Of a stretch of 64,000 bases of DNA, positions 42,765 to 51,426 are shown piece by piece. The DNA is from Chitinophaga pinensis (GTDB lineage: Bacteria > Bacteroidota > Bacteroidia > Chitinophagales > Chitinophagaceae). The position numbers and the translations under genes were made by a program. The stretch covers positions 2,604,001-2,668,000 of the forward strand of contig LR632930.1 of assembly GCA_902167325.1 (NCBI GenBank). The letters are read 5' to 3'. The stretch's first letter is position 1. Each line of letters opens with the position of its first letter. The notes under the pieces were generated by a model, which saw nothing but the letters and a program-made list of their open reading frames with translations, ran no database searches and was not told where the DNA came from.

Positions 42765-43811
42765 TTACACTGCAGGCTCCTGCTGGCTAAGGCAGTGGAA
42801 GCTGCCAAGGCCCCAGATAATATCGGTAGAATCCACGCCTACCACTTCGCGGCCGGGGAAGCAGCCGGAGATGATATCAAGCGCAGTATCGTCCTTATCA
42901 CACTGGAAAGTGGGGACGATCACGTATTTATTGCTGATGCAGAAGTTAGCGTACGATGCGGGCAGGCGCTGATCTTCACAGATCACCGCAGCAGGCATGG
43001 GCAGCTCAATGATATTGAGCTGTTTGCCGTTCAGTAGGCGCATGGCTTTGAGCTGGCGCAGGTTCTGCTGCAGCAGTTCGTAGTTCTCATCCTGCTTATC
43101 GGTTTCAATAACGGTAAGCACGGTGTCTTCATTCACGAAACGGATCGTATCGTCGATATGCCCGTCGGTATCATCGCCAACGATGCCTTCATCTACCCAG
43201 AGTACCTGTTCTGCACCGTAGTAATCGTACAGGTACTTTTCCACCTGTTCGCGGTTGAGGTGCGGGTTGCGGTTCTCGTTGAGGAGGCAGCAGGTGCTGG
43301 TGAGGATGGTGCCTTTCCCGTTAAACTCTACCGATCCGCCTTCCATGATAATACCCGGCTCAAAGAGGGGCAGATCGTAGTGGCGGGCAATGCGGGTGGG
43401 GATGATATCGTCCTGGTCGAAGGGAGGGTATTTACCGCCCCAGGCGTTATAGTTCCAGTCTACCACCGCCTTCTTCTTCTCAGCGTTGGGGTTGATGAGG
43501 AAAGCAGGACCATGATCACGGCACCAGGCATCATTGGTAGGGTGGAGGTAAAACTCCACGTTACCCATATTTACACCGGCAGTTTGGAGGTGGCCGGAGG
43601 CAAATGCTTTCATGGCTTCATCGGCTACGTTAATACGCACCAGCTCACTGTCGGCCAGGTATTTAACGAAACGGCTGTAGTGGGGGAAGATGGTATTGAT
43701 CTTCCCGGGCCAGGATGCTTCTTTATGTGGCCAGCTGAGCCAGGTGGCTACATGTGGGTGAAATTCTGCAGGGAAGTAATAACCCAGTTCACGCGGCGTA
43801 GGTTGTATCAT
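42765..43811 (-). CDS. aguA: Agmatine deiminase
   Basis: 348 residues, peptidylarginine-deiminase (beta/alpha propeller) family. WLSWPHKEASWPG at the N-terminus, the Asp/His of CRDHGPAF, GGSVEFNGKGTILT, the catalytic His in DTDGHIDDTIRF and the nucleophilic Cys near the C-terminus in GLGSFHCLSQQ. Converts agmatine to N-carbamoylputrescine, in the cytoplasm. The gene overlaps the aguB stop by four bases (ATGA) in a two-gene operon for putrescine synthesis from agmatine. Confidence 0.95.
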   Translation of the reverse strand: MIQPTPRELGYYFPAEFHPHVATWLSWPHKEASWPGKINTIFPHYSRFVKYLADSELVRINVADEAMKAFASGHLQTAGVNMGNVEFYLHPTNDAWCRDHGPAFLINPNAEKKKAVVDWNYNAWGGKYPPFDQDDIIPTRIARHYDLPLFEPGIIMEGGSVEFNGKGTILTSTCCLLNENRNPHLNREQVEKYLYDYYGAEQVLWVDEGIVGDDTDGHIDDTIRFVNEDTVLTVIETDKQDENYELLQQNLRQLKAMRLLNGKQLNIIELPMPAAVICEDQRLPASYANFCISNKYVIVPTFQCDKDDTALDIISGCFPGREVVGVDSTDIIWGLGSFHCLSQQEPAV

Positions 43812-44686
43812 TGTTCGTCGTCGATATATCTTTTAGTGATCGGTTGGTAGGAGTCAATTCTGCGGTCGCGCAGGAAAGGCCAGTGGGTGCGGTAACGGTC
43901 GGTTTTGGAGAGGTCCAGTTCCAGCACTACGTTTTCCTCATCGGTATGGGAGCTTTGGTGCAGCACGGTGCCGAAGGGATTGGATACGAAGGAGCCGCCC
44001 CAGAACTTCATGAGTCCGTCCTGCTCAAAGCCCGTACGGTTCACGCTTACCACGTGTACGCCATTGGCCACGGCATGACTGCGCTGCATGGTCTGCCAGG
44101 CATTGTACTGTTCGGTATTGGTGGCATCGTCCTGGTTCGTGGCCCAGCCGATGGCGGTGGGGTAGAAGAGGATCTGTGCGCCCATGAGGGACGTGATGCG
44201 CGCAGCTTCGGGGTACCACTGGTCCCAGCAGATGAGTACGCCAATGGTGGCGAATTTGGTTTTGAACACTTTATAGCCGAGGTCTCCGGGCGTGAAGTAG
44301 AACTTCTCATAATACGCCGGATCGTCAGGGATGTGCATTTTGCGGTATTTGCCGAGGTATTTGCCATCGGCATCCAGCACGGCGGTGGTATTGTGGTACA
44401 ACCCTTCCGTACGCTTTTCAAAGAGGGAGGCGATGATCACCACACCCAGCTCCTTAGCCACATCCGCGAGGGATTCGGTGGAAGGGCCGGGGATAGGCTC
44501 CGCCAGCTTAAAGTTCTCATAATCTTCCACATCGCAGAAATACAGCGAGGTGAATAACTCCTGGAGGCAGATGATCTGCGCTCCACTGGCTGCAGTCTCG
44601 CGCACCTTCTCAATGGCTTTGGCGAGGTTTTCCGCTTTCCCGGCGGAGCAGCTCATCTGTACGTAACCGACTTTTACTTTAGACAT
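43808..44686 (-). CDS. aguB: N-carbamoylputrescine amidase
   Basis: 292 residues from the ATG at 44686; an upstream Met at 44722 would precede the -7 box and is rejected. Nitrilase fold with the full Glu-Lys-Cys triad: LQELFTSLYF, YRKMHIPDD and VLICWDQWYPEAAR. GGSFVSNPFG and the C-terminal RTHWPFLRDRRID are family-typical. Hydrolyses N-carbamoylputrescine to putrescine, CO2 and ammonia. First gene of the agu operon. With aguA it makes putrescine without the ornithine route. Confidence 0.95.
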   Translation of the reverse strand: MSKVKVGYVQMSCSAGKAENLAKAIEKVRETAASGAQIICLQELFTSLYFCDVEDYENFKLAEPIPGPSTESLADVAKELGVVIIASLFEKRTEGLYHNTTAVLDADGKYLGKYRKMHIPDDPAYYEKFYFTPGDLGYKVFKTKFATIGVLICWDQWYPEAARITSLMGAQILFYPTAIGWATNQDDATNTEQYNAWQTMQRSHAVANGVHVVSVNRTGFEQDGLMKFWGGSFVSNPFGTVLHQSSHTDEENVVLELDLSKTDRYRTHWPFLRDRRIDSYQPITKRYIDDEQ

Positions 44687-44691
44687 GGGCG

Positions 44692-44699
44692 CAAAGTTA
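44692..44699 (-). promoter_or_regulatory. -7 box directly before aguB
   Basis: Minus-strand TAACTTTG, exact, five bases before the ATG at 44686. No clear TTG is visible 17-21 bases further up. Confidence 0.45.
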
Positions 44700-44770
44700 T
44701 AAAAAAGGAAGCTTCGTCCCATATTCGGCTCTTTTCATCCCTTTTCTCCTCCGGGCTAAGCCGGGATTGT

Positions 44771-44778
44771 TAATATTG
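44771..44778 (+). promoter_or_regulatory. -7-like box before the histidine-kinase gene
   Basis: TAATATTG, one base off TAnnTTTG, 17 bases before the ATG at 44796. Weak. Confidence 0.35.
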
Positions 44779-44795
44779 CATCAAAGAAATCCTGC

Positions 44796-46316
44796 ATGAA
44801 AAGATTCCAGAAAGCGGAAATATGGGTAGCCACGGGTATTTACCTCTTCGCATGGCTGATTATCCTGTTCCCGGTCCTTACCTTCGACCAGGAAGCGATG
44901 TATAGCGAACAGGCTTACAGTTTCCGCAGGAACGATATCCATTATGATTTTATCCTCCATACCGTTTGGCCCCAACTGCTGTTTATAACTGCCATATATG
45001 GCGGCTTTATGTCCCTCAACTTCTGGGTGGCCCCGCAGTTCATCCAGCATGGCCGAATCTCCAAAGGGATCTGGACAGGCGGACTGGTGGTTGTAACCTG
45101 TTTCCTCATGGTGATGGTCGGAGAAACCTGGTGGTATGGGTATGTGACCCGCTTCCCTACTGTCAGCTCCTTTCATGCCTGGTGTGCCGGGCGGGCGGCA
45201 GTCATCATGTTCGTATGGCTGCTGGGATTTGCCGTGTATACGCTCGTTAAAACCATTTTGCCTGACTTCATAGACGATCCCCGGTTTACCCGCTATTTCC
45301 GCATCAAGCCGCGGGCCGACATGGTTGTACTTATTATCTTCTGGCTGGCATGCATTGTCTTTTTCCTGCTCGACCGCAGCCCGGCGCGTATGCAGTTCAT
45401 CATCTGGGCAGGCAGCGCCTATCTGGTAGCCTACTATTATCTGAGCCGCAATTTCTTCGAGCCGCTGTTCCGGAAAGAGCGCTCCTGGATGCAGCTGGCG
45501 CCCAATGCCCTGGTGATTATCACCGTCACCTTCGTGGCCGCCTGCTTTATGTGCGACATTACTACGAACATCCGCCATATGTTCCAGTATTATATTATCA
45601 TACTGATATGGGAACTGTTGGCTGTAGTACCACTGGCATGGGTCGTTACCCGGCTGCGGCTCCGTCAGAAAAATGAGGTGTTGGTACTGGAAAAAGCGCT
45701 CGGTCGTTCTTCCGCCAATCTGGACTTTCTGCGCTCCCAGATCAACCCTCATTTCCTTTTCAATGCCCTTAATACCCTCTACGGTACCGCCCTTCAGGAG
45801 CGGGCCTCCCGCACCAGCGAAGGCATTCAGCGGCTGGGTGATATGATGCGCTTCATGCTCCACGAGAATGTGGAAGAAAAGATCCACCTCAGCAAAGAGG
45901 TAGCTTACCTGCAGAACTACATCGCCCTGCAACGTCTCCGCACACAGGAATCACCGGATATCAAGATCGAAGTCAATATTACTGAGTCTGGCTATGAGCA
46001 CGCCATTGCTCCCATGCTGCTGATCCCCTTCGTGGAAAACGCTTTCAAGCATGGCATCAGTCTACGCAACAGGTCGTGGATCGTGGTATCCCTTTCCTGT
46101 GATGCGGAACACATTTACTTCGATGCATATAACAGCGTACACCCGAGGCCGGATAATGATCCGGAGAAGAACAGTCTGGGTATTGGACTGAACAATGTTC
46201 GCCACCGGCTGCAGCACCTTTACCCGGGAAGGCACGAACTGTCTATCCGCCAAACCAACACCGAATTCTTCGTACATCTTACTATTACTACCCAAAAAGC
46301 AGCAGCTACAGCATGA
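44796..46316 (+). CDS. Multi-pass membrane histidine kinase (LytS type)
   Basis: 506 residues with about seven transmembrane helices in the first 290. A short linker carries RLRLRQKNEVL, the H-box reads LRSQINPHFLFNALNTL, then LPKE-like HLSKEVAYLQNYI, N-box LIPFVENAFKHGIS, and the G-box IGLGIGLNNVRHRL. The polytopic N-terminus presumably senses a membrane or extracellular signal. Overlaps the DUF4407 gene by four bases, and the LytTR regulator follows that gene, so all three form one operon. Confidence 0.9.
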   Translation: MKRFQKAEIWVATGIYLFAWLIILFPVLTFDQEAMYSEQAYSFRRNDIHYDFILHTVWPQLLFITAIYGGFMSLNFWVAPQFIQHGRISKGIWTGGLVVVTCFLMVMVGETWWYGYVTRFPTVSSFHAWCAGRAAVIMFVWLLGFAVYTLVKTILPDFIDDPRFTRYFRIKPRADMVVLIIFWLACIVFFLLDRSPARMQFIIWAGSAYLVAYYYLSRNFFEPLFRKERSWMQLAPNALVIITVTFVAACFMCDITTNIRHMFQYYIIILIWELLAVVPLAWVVTRLRLRQKNEVLVLEKALGRSSANLDFLRSQINPHFLFNALNTLYGTALQERASRTSEGIQRLGDMMRFMLHENVEEKIHLSKEVAYLQNYIALQRLRTQESPDIKIEVNITESGYEHAIAPMLLIPFVENAFKHGISLRNRSWIVVSLSCDAEHIYFDAYNSVHPRPDNDPEKNSLGIGLNNVRHRLQHLYPGRHELSIRQTNTEFFVHLTITTQKAAATA

Positions 46317-47515
46317 ATGGAACTACGCAACCAACCAACCCGCAACCCGCACAACCCACTCCGCCCGATGGATGGAGCCGCTTCCTGTGGTGGCTCGCCG
46401 CCGCAGACCCCGAAGTACTGGCGGAATGTAAATCCGACCGGGAAAGATATCGCATCATAGGCCTGGCAGTACTCGTTACCGCCCTGTTTGCCACACTGGC
46501 ATGGGGGTATTTCTTCTCTACCGTTGTAAAAGACGACCTCCTCATCGGTGGACTGGCCCTCTTTTTCGGCTTCGCCATTTTATGTATAGACCGTAGTCTC
46601 ATCGCTGCCATGCAACGCAATGGCAAACCGCAGTTCCTGCCCGTAGCCTTCCGCCTCGTGCTGGCCGTCACCATCGGACTGTTCATTTCACAACCCGTGG
46701 TACTGATGCTTTTTCAGAAAGATATACAGGCCCAGATGGTGGTGGACCAGCAGCGGAAGATGGAAGAATTCCGGAAGCAGCAACTGGCATTTAACAGTGA
46801 GCGCACTACCCGCCTGCGCAACCAGCTGGCAGGGTACGATAAAGCACTGGCCGACCGGGAAAAGCAGGTGAAAGAATACAAAGACGCATATATCCGAGAA
46901 ACCGACGGTACCGGCGGTTCCGGTAAAATAGGAGAGTATACCGTGGCAAAAGTAAAGCGGAACGAGTACCTGAAGGCAGAAGAAGAGCTGCGCAAGCTGC
47001 AGTCGGAAACCGTGCCTCTCCGCGAAGTGCCGCTGCAGGAGCTGGCCGTGATCCATGCGGCAGACAGTGTGAGTGAGGCGGCCTACCGCGCTACGCTTAC
47101 AGACGGCTTCCTCGCACAAACAGAAGCACTCAGCACCCTTACCGAAGAGCGCCCGCCGCTGAAGCAGCGTTACCGCCTCATCGTATTCATCATCACGTTG
47201 ATTGAGATCATGCCATTACTTACGAAGCTCATGATGCCTAAAGGGGAATACGATGCACGCCTCGCAGCTATCACGGCCGCCAGTGTAAACCAGTCGGAGC
47301 TTTCCATAGCGCAGCAGCGCCAGTTGCAGGCCCATTATCATGAAGGGGCCGGAGCGGCCGATAAGGAAGTGATGGATCACCTCTTTAGTATGACCGCCGG
47401 AGCTAGGCGCAGAGAATCTGCCAAACTGGTGGAGGAATGGGAACAGACGGATGGCAACAGCTTCCGCAAATTATGGACATCCGCTAAGCGGCTCCTTTTA
47501 CTACATAAAGCCTGA
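46313..47515 (+). CDS. DUF4407 membrane protein inside a two-component operon
   Basis: 400 residues. Pro-rich N-terminus, two transmembrane helices (about 50-72 and 77-95), a third (about 108-132), then a long charged coiled coil (about 145-265, KMEEFRKQQLAFNSERTTRLRNQL and similar), and a last membrane helix (about 285-305). The layout matches the DUF4407 family, whose function is unknown. Its start overlaps the kinase stop and the LytTR gene starts 17 bases after its stop, so it is probably a modulator of that pathway (inference). Confidence 0.85.
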   Translation: MNGTTQPTNPQPAQPTPPDGWSRFLWWLAAADPEVLAECKSDRERYRIIGLAVLVTALFATLAWGYFFSTVVKDDLLIGGLALFFGFAILCIDRSLIAAMQRNGKPQFLPVAFRLVLAVTIGLFISQPVVLMLFQKDIQAQMVVDQQRKMEEFRKQQLAFNSERTTRLRNQLAGYDKALADREKQVKEYKDAYIRETDGTGGSGKIGEYTVAKVKRNEYLKAEEELRKLQSETVPLREVPLQELAVIHAADSVSEAAYRATLTDGFLAQTEALSTLTEERPPLKQRYRLIVFIITLIEIMPLLTKLMMPKGEYDARLAAITAASVNQSELSIAQQRQLQAHYHEGAGAADKEVMDHLFSMTAGARRRESAKLVEEWEQTDGNSFRKLWTSAKRLLLLHKA

Positions 47516-47532
47516 AATCGTACATTGTGACC

Positions 47533-48234
47533 ATGAAGATGACCGCCATAGCGATCGATGATGAACCGGTAGCCCTGTCCGTTATTTCCGCACATGCGGA
47601 GAAGGTGCCGTTTATGGAACTGAAGCGCACATTCACCAACGCCTTCGAGGCAATGGATTACCTGCGCCGTGAAAAGATAGACCTGCTTTTCCTCGATATC
47701 AAAATGCCCGACATCTCCGGGCTGGATTTCCTTTCAGGCCTTCATGAACCGCCTATGACCATCTTCACCACCGCATATTCCGAACATGCGGTGCAGAGCT
47801 TTGAGCTGGATGCGATCGACTACCTGCTGAAACCTTTTTCGCTGGCCCGCTTCCTGAAAGCATGCAACAAGGCGCATAGTTTGCTCACCCTGAAACAGGA
47901 TAAACCGCAAAGCCCTCCCGTACAGGATTACATCTTCATCAAAAGCGGATACGAACAGTTTAAAGTAGCATTCAGTGAAATACTGTTCGTGGAAAGTGCG
48001 GGCAACTATGTGCAATTTGTACTGGGCGATCGTAAGCTGCTCAGCCGCCTCTCCATGCAGGAAGCCCTGGACCTGCTCCCGGCAGGACAGTTCACCCGCG
48101 TACACCGGTCGTATATTGTGGCTAATGCGCAGGTAGACCGGATAGACCGTAGCAGTGTTTATATCGGCACATCCGAGATACCGGTAGGGGCAGCGTTCGC
48201 GGAAGCGGTGAGTAAGATCAGCGGGGAGGGGTAA
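47533..48234 (+). CDS. LytTR-family response regulator
   Basis: 233 residues from the ATG at 47533; an in-frame GTG lies at 47527. Receiver 1-120 with DDEP acidic pair, phospho-Asp in LLFLDIKMPDISG, Thr/Ser in TTAYSEHAV and Lys in LLKPFS. The LytTR DNA-binding domain spans about 135-230 (YIFIKSGYEQFKVAFSEILFVESAGNYVQF, then RVHRSYIVA). Typical for Bacteroidota partnered with LytS-type kinases. A weak GC hairpin (48240-48265) follows. Confidence 0.93.
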   Translation: MKMTAIAIDDEPVALSVISAHAEKVPFMELKRTFTNAFEAMDYLRREKIDLLFLDIKMPDISGLDFLSGLHEPPMTIFTTAYSEHAVQSFELDAIDYLLKPFSLARFLKACNKAHSLLTLKQDKPQSPPVQDYIFIKSGYEQFKVAFSEILFVESAGNYVQFVLGDRKLLSRLSMQEALDLLPAGQFTRVHRSYIVANAQVDRIDRSSVYIGTSEIPVGAAFAEAVSKISGEG

Positions 48235-48368
48235 AAGGTACGGGCGCCGCCGTGGCAACGCCCGTTTACAGATGGTGTATCCGGCAGGAGATTCCTACAC
48301 TACAAAGATATATTATAACATGTCATCAATTAAAAATTTCTTGATGGCGTTCGGGTGTAATTGCTGCG

Positions 48369-48376
48369 TATATTTG
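48369..48376 (+). promoter_or_regulatory. -7 box of the DUF4920 gene
   Basis: TATATTTG, exact, 23 bases before the ATG. No TTG at the right distance. Confidence 0.4.
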
Positions 48377-48399
48377 GGGTCCAACGTTAATCTGAACTT

Positions 48400-48876
48400 A
48401 TGAGAAAGATCCTTTTCCTTTTTGCCGCGGTATTACTGACCGCAGGCGGGGCACAGGCCCAATCCAATATTACACCCGCCGCCGCAGGCGTTACCTATGG
48501 TAAATCTATTGATGCTCAGGGAGCTGTACAACTCGGTGCGCTGGAGCAGCAGCTGGGTACAGACACAGCTTATGCCGGCAAGATCGAAGGTAAAGTGGTG
48601 GAAGTATGTAAAAAGAAAGGCTGCTTCATGAAACTGGAGCGCACCAACGGCGAAGCAGTAATGGTAAAATTCACCGACTACGGTTTCTTTATGCCGCAAA
48701 ACATTGTAGGTAAAACCGTTGTAGTGGAAGGCAACGCCAAAGTAACGGAAACCTCCGTGGAAAGGCTCCGCCATTTCGCGGAAGATGCCGGTAAAAGCAA
48801 AGCCGAGATCGATCAGATCACCAAACCCAAGAAAGATATCGTGATCGTGGCAGACGGGGTGGTGGTTGTGAAATAA
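48400..48876 (+). CDS. Secreted DUF4920 protein
   Basis: 158 residues. Signal peptide about 1-20 (ending GAQAQ). Then an OB-like beta domain: GKIEGKVVEVCKKKGCFMKL, VMVKFTDYGFFMP and VVVEGNAKVTETSVE, with Lys-rich ends. Two Cys flank KKKG in the first motif and are typical of the family. Function unknown; the Cys pair might bind a metal or haem. Single gene with its own terminator. Confidence 0.85.
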   Translation: MRKILFLFAAVLLTAGGAQAQSNITPAAAGVTYGKSIDAQGAVQLGALEQQLGTDTAYAGKIEGKVVEVCKKKGCFMKLERTNGEAVMVKFTDYGFFMPQNIVGKTVVVEGNAKVTETSVERLRHFAEDAGKSKAEIDQITKPKKDIVIVADGVVVVK

Positions 48877-48899
48877 TTACCTTTCGAAAGAATAGCAGG

Positions 48900-48927
48900 A
48901 GCGCTCCCGGCAGGGAGCGCTTTTTTT
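48900..48927. terminator. Terminator between convergent genes
   Basis: AGCGCTCCC and GGGAGCGCT with a GGCA loop and seven T on the plus side. Confidence 0.85.
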
Positions 48928-48934
48928 ATGCGTA

Positions 48935-49627
48935 TTACAGCGTCATAAAAGAGCGGATCTCCCAGATGAGGACAGCTTTATTGACTTTCTCAATCGGGTG
49001 CTTTGTTTCCGGCAGTACTACCATGGAGCCGTTGGGTAAGCTCCGGAAGATGCCCAGCGTTTCCTCGATACTCACCATATGGTCACGGTCGCCCACCATG
49101 AGGCGTACGGGTATATTGACGGTGGTAACCGTTTCAGGCGTAAGGAGGGGCTGCCGGCCAAGGGCTTCCATGAGTTCTACGGTGGCGGGCAACAGCGGCT
49201 CCCAGGCTTCGGAGCCATGAAGTTCTGCCAGCTGGTTCACGAAAGCAGGGGCTTTTTCACGGAGGAAGCCGGCATTGAGCTGACGGGCTTCTTTGGCGGC
49301 TGTTTCCGGCGACCAGTCGAATTTAGTACCGAGGGTAAGGATGCGCGACACGGTTTCCGGTGCCTGTATGGCTGCCTGCATGGCAATGTAACCACCCATG
49401 CTGTAACCGAAAATAGCCGCCGCACCTAAATCGTTATCCCTGATGTATTGAATCAGTTGATCGGTAAGTAATTCCATACGCAGCGGAGCATCGGGCAGCG
49501 GCGTGCCCCCATGACCGTGAAGGTTGAAACGGTGTATTTCGTACTGGTCTTCCAGTACCGAAGCAATACTATCGAAATGTTGAACAGCGCCCAATGCGCC
49601 ATGTAAAAGCAGGAGGGCAGGTTTCAT
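48935..49627 (-). CDS. Alpha/beta hydrolase
   Basis: 230 residues, whole-length single-domain alpha/beta hydrolase. LLLHGALGAVQHFDSIA, nucleophile in FGYSMGGYIA, acid in VGDRDHMVSIEE, His in TKHPIEKV. No signal peptide, so cytoplasmic. Esterase or lactonase of unknown substrate, resembling MenH/BioH-like or 2-hydroxy-6-oxo-type hydrolases, which do not differ clearly in sequence. Single gene. Confidence 0.85.
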   Translation of the reverse strand: MKPALLLLHGALGAVQHFDSIASVLEDQYEIHRFNLHGHGGTPLPDAPLRMELLTDQLIQYIRDNDLGAAAIFGYSMGGYIAMQAAIQAPETVSRILTLGTKFDWSPETAAKEARQLNAGFLREKAPAFVNQLAELHGSEAWEPLLPATVELMEALGRQPLLTPETVTTVNIPVRLMVGDRDHMVSIEETLGIFRSLPNGSMVVLPETKHPIEKVNKAVLIWEIRSFMTL

Positions 49628-49815
49628 AAAGGAAGCGGGGCTTTTTTTAAAAAGTATCTATGGAATCAGCGAATTTAACTATATTTATGTAAATCTGAAT
49701 CTGCTGTCTTCAACACATTGATTATCGTCCGCTTACCATAAAACTATTTTCCATAAACGCATTGTCCTCGAAAACCCTACAGGAGCAGAAGGAATGTGAG
49801 CTACATGGATAATAG

Positions 49816-49842
49816 CCGCAGCTTATACGCTGCGGTTTTTTT
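49816..49842 (+). terminator. Rho-independent terminator with no gene upstream
   Basis: CCGCAGC, TTATAC, GCTGCGG, then seven T. The nearest upstream gene runs in the opposite direction, so this may end a small RNA transcribed from about 49660. Confidence 0.6.
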
Positions 49843-50368
49843 ATCGCTTACAATCTGGTTTGTCTCTTTGTTATTTATGCTATCGTATACATAGTTTGCG
49901 GCAAAATCAGCTTCCTTTTCGGCACGGTTAATCTCCCTTCCATTTACGGCTAATTTACATTCACCTTCCTGCTAACATGGACGGGTATTGGTTTTAACTG
50001 TTACGTCCTGCCTTGCTGTCCCATCTCATTCCCGGTAAATCCTGGCCTGCAGGGAGGTAGAGTTTTCTACCCTGCGGCTGCACTCCATTTGCATACCCTC
50101 TGCGCTGCGTTTGATCAGCCTGATACCACCTTCGGATTATCGTAGTGTATTTTTAGCTGACGCAATAATTTTCTTTCAGTTTCCTGCACACTTACTGCCG
50201 GATGTGCTTCGGGTTATCCTTCATATAAAGCCGTTTTGGTAAACCTCCATCAGTGTCCAACTATGCTGTGGCTTTGAGGGTGTTTGCGCTTTCACCAGCA
50301 TAAGGGCGTTCAGTGGTCCCCTGTCTGACCGTATTCCTTCCGTATGTCAGTGAGCTGCCTTTAGGGCC

Positions 50369-50420
50369 GATCAGGGGCATCCCGGGGTTCCTTTTGCCCT
50401 TCCCGGGCATTCCCCTGATC
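50369..50420. repeat. Long imperfect inverted repeat
   Basis: GATCAGGGG (50369-50377) plus CCCGGG (50381-50386) face CCCGGG (50402-50407) plus CCCCTGATC (50412-50420), with small internal bulges. Confidence 0.65.
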
Positions 50421-50485
50421 CGGGTTCTTTCTTCCTTTTGCATTACTCCTAAGCAACAGCCTCTCAAAAGCAGGTTTGTAGGGGA

Positions 50486-50539
50486 GATAAGCCGCCCTTA
50501 AGCCGCCCATAAGCCGCCCCTATATAAGGGCGGCTTATC
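50486..50539. repeat. Three tandem 11-base repeats facing one inverted copy
   Basis: TAAGCCGCCC starts at 50488, 50499 and 50510 (period 11). GGGCGGCTTAT (50528-50538) is their complement, so any of the three copies can form the stem. The first copy extends to 12 pairs (GATAAGCCGCCC with GGGCGGCTTATC). Confidence 0.8.
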
Positions 50540-50688
50540 TACGGGTTATCCCCGGATTAAATTCGGGTTGATGACGGATTATCCTGAAAGCAGGCATATA
50601 GCGCCTCCAAAGCATACCTGCCTGAAACCCGGAGCATACTGCCATGGCAACCGGCCAGCCTTATTCAGACAAACCTGCTAATAGCAAA

Positions 50689-50714
50689 ATAAACACCCCG
50701 GAGGGGGTGTTTAT
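50689..50714. repeat. Perfect 11-bp hairpin
   Basis: ATAAACACCCC (50689-50699) pairs with GGGGTGTTTAT (50704-50714) around GGAG. It has no long T-tail and stands 140 bases from the nearest gene end. Confidence 0.6.
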
Positions 50715-50853
50715 GCAATTCCGTAAATATGCGTGAATATTTGAAGATGCTTTGTGATGGCAATAACATGCCTTCTCCACACCCGTTAATTGCAGGGCGC
50801 AGTTAGCCTGTGAAAGACATCGTGCCTTTCATGCATAGATCACAATTGAAAGA

Positions 50854-51237
50854 TTAAGCGCTGATCTGCTCGCCGAACTGGAGCAGGTACCCGTTGTTGT
50901 CATAAATCCCGAATTCACGCATACCGTATTCGAAATTCTGGACGGGGAAGCATACCTCCGCACGGTCTTTCACCTTCTCCCATAATTCATCAATGCCATC
51001 CATATGAATGTAAATAGCGCCGGTAAATACAGGTTCTTCAAAAGGTGTTGAGCTGCCAAATGGGAATTTTGCCTGTGGGTGTACCAGCTGCATGGTAACC
51101 TTGTCTTTCTGGATAGATGCAAATTTCCACTGCTCGTCGAGCGTTTTACAGGTGAATTCCAATACGGAAACGTAAAAATCAACGGTTTCCTGGAGCGACG
51201 GTGTGGCCAGTGTAGGAATGGGTGCCAGCAGTTCCAT
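50854..51237 (-). CDS. VOC-family (glyoxalase/bleomycin-resistance fold) protein
   Basis: 127 residues with two beta-alpha-beta-beta-beta units: TPSLQETVDFYVSVLEF in the first, then TGAIYIHMDGIDELWEKVKD and FGIYDNNGYLLQFGE in the second. The metal-ligand Glu of FGE is present; the first-strand His is not obvious. It could be a lyase, a dioxygenase or a drug-binding protein. No signal peptide. Monocistronic, divergent from recQ. Confidence 0.83.
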   Translation of the reverse strand: MELLAPIPTLATPSLQETVDFYVSVLEFTCKTLDEQWKFASIQKDKVTMQLVHPQAKFPFGSSTPFEEPVFTGAIYIHMDGIDELWEKVKDRAEVCFPVQNFEYGMREFGIYDNNGYLLQFGEQISA

Positions 51238-51391
51238 AAATTCAGTTGTTTGGGTGTGATGTGTGTGACAGTTGTACCAGTGTTGTTTGTTCGATTTAGT
51301 TTCGAAGCAGAGTGACTCTCGTTATAAATTTAATTAAATATTCTTACTGCCTGTAGTTGTTCATGTTAAATTTATGCACATCCTTTTATCC

Positions 51392-51399
51392 TATATTTG
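51392..51399 (+). promoter_or_regulatory. -7 box of recQ
   Basis: TATATTTG, exact, 27 bases before the ATG at 51427. Confidence 0.45.
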
Positions 51400-51426
51400 C
51401 CCGGAAGCTAAATTTTCGTTCCGGGT

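Larger units (their letters stand above)
49628..50853. other. 1.2-kb hairpin-rich region without a supported gene
   Basis: Six-frame reading shows only short frames with no recognisable domain. At least four strong stem-loops lie here (49816-49842, 50369-50420, 50486-50539, 50689-50714). It may be a decayed gene, a mobile-element remnant or a non-coding RNA cluster; none is proven. Confidence 0.55.

Noticed and set aside
44781..45932. 383-codon minus-strand frame
   Set aside because: Antisense to the histidine kinase with its clear H- and N-boxes.
48240..48265. Terminator after the LytTR gene
   Set aside because: The hairpin has only three T after it and a 12-base loop; recorded as weak within the gene entry only.
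50261..50467. 68-codon minus-strand frame in the hairpin-rich island
   Set aside because: No recognised domain, no promoter, and overlaps the inverted repeat; possibly a decayed gene but not supported.
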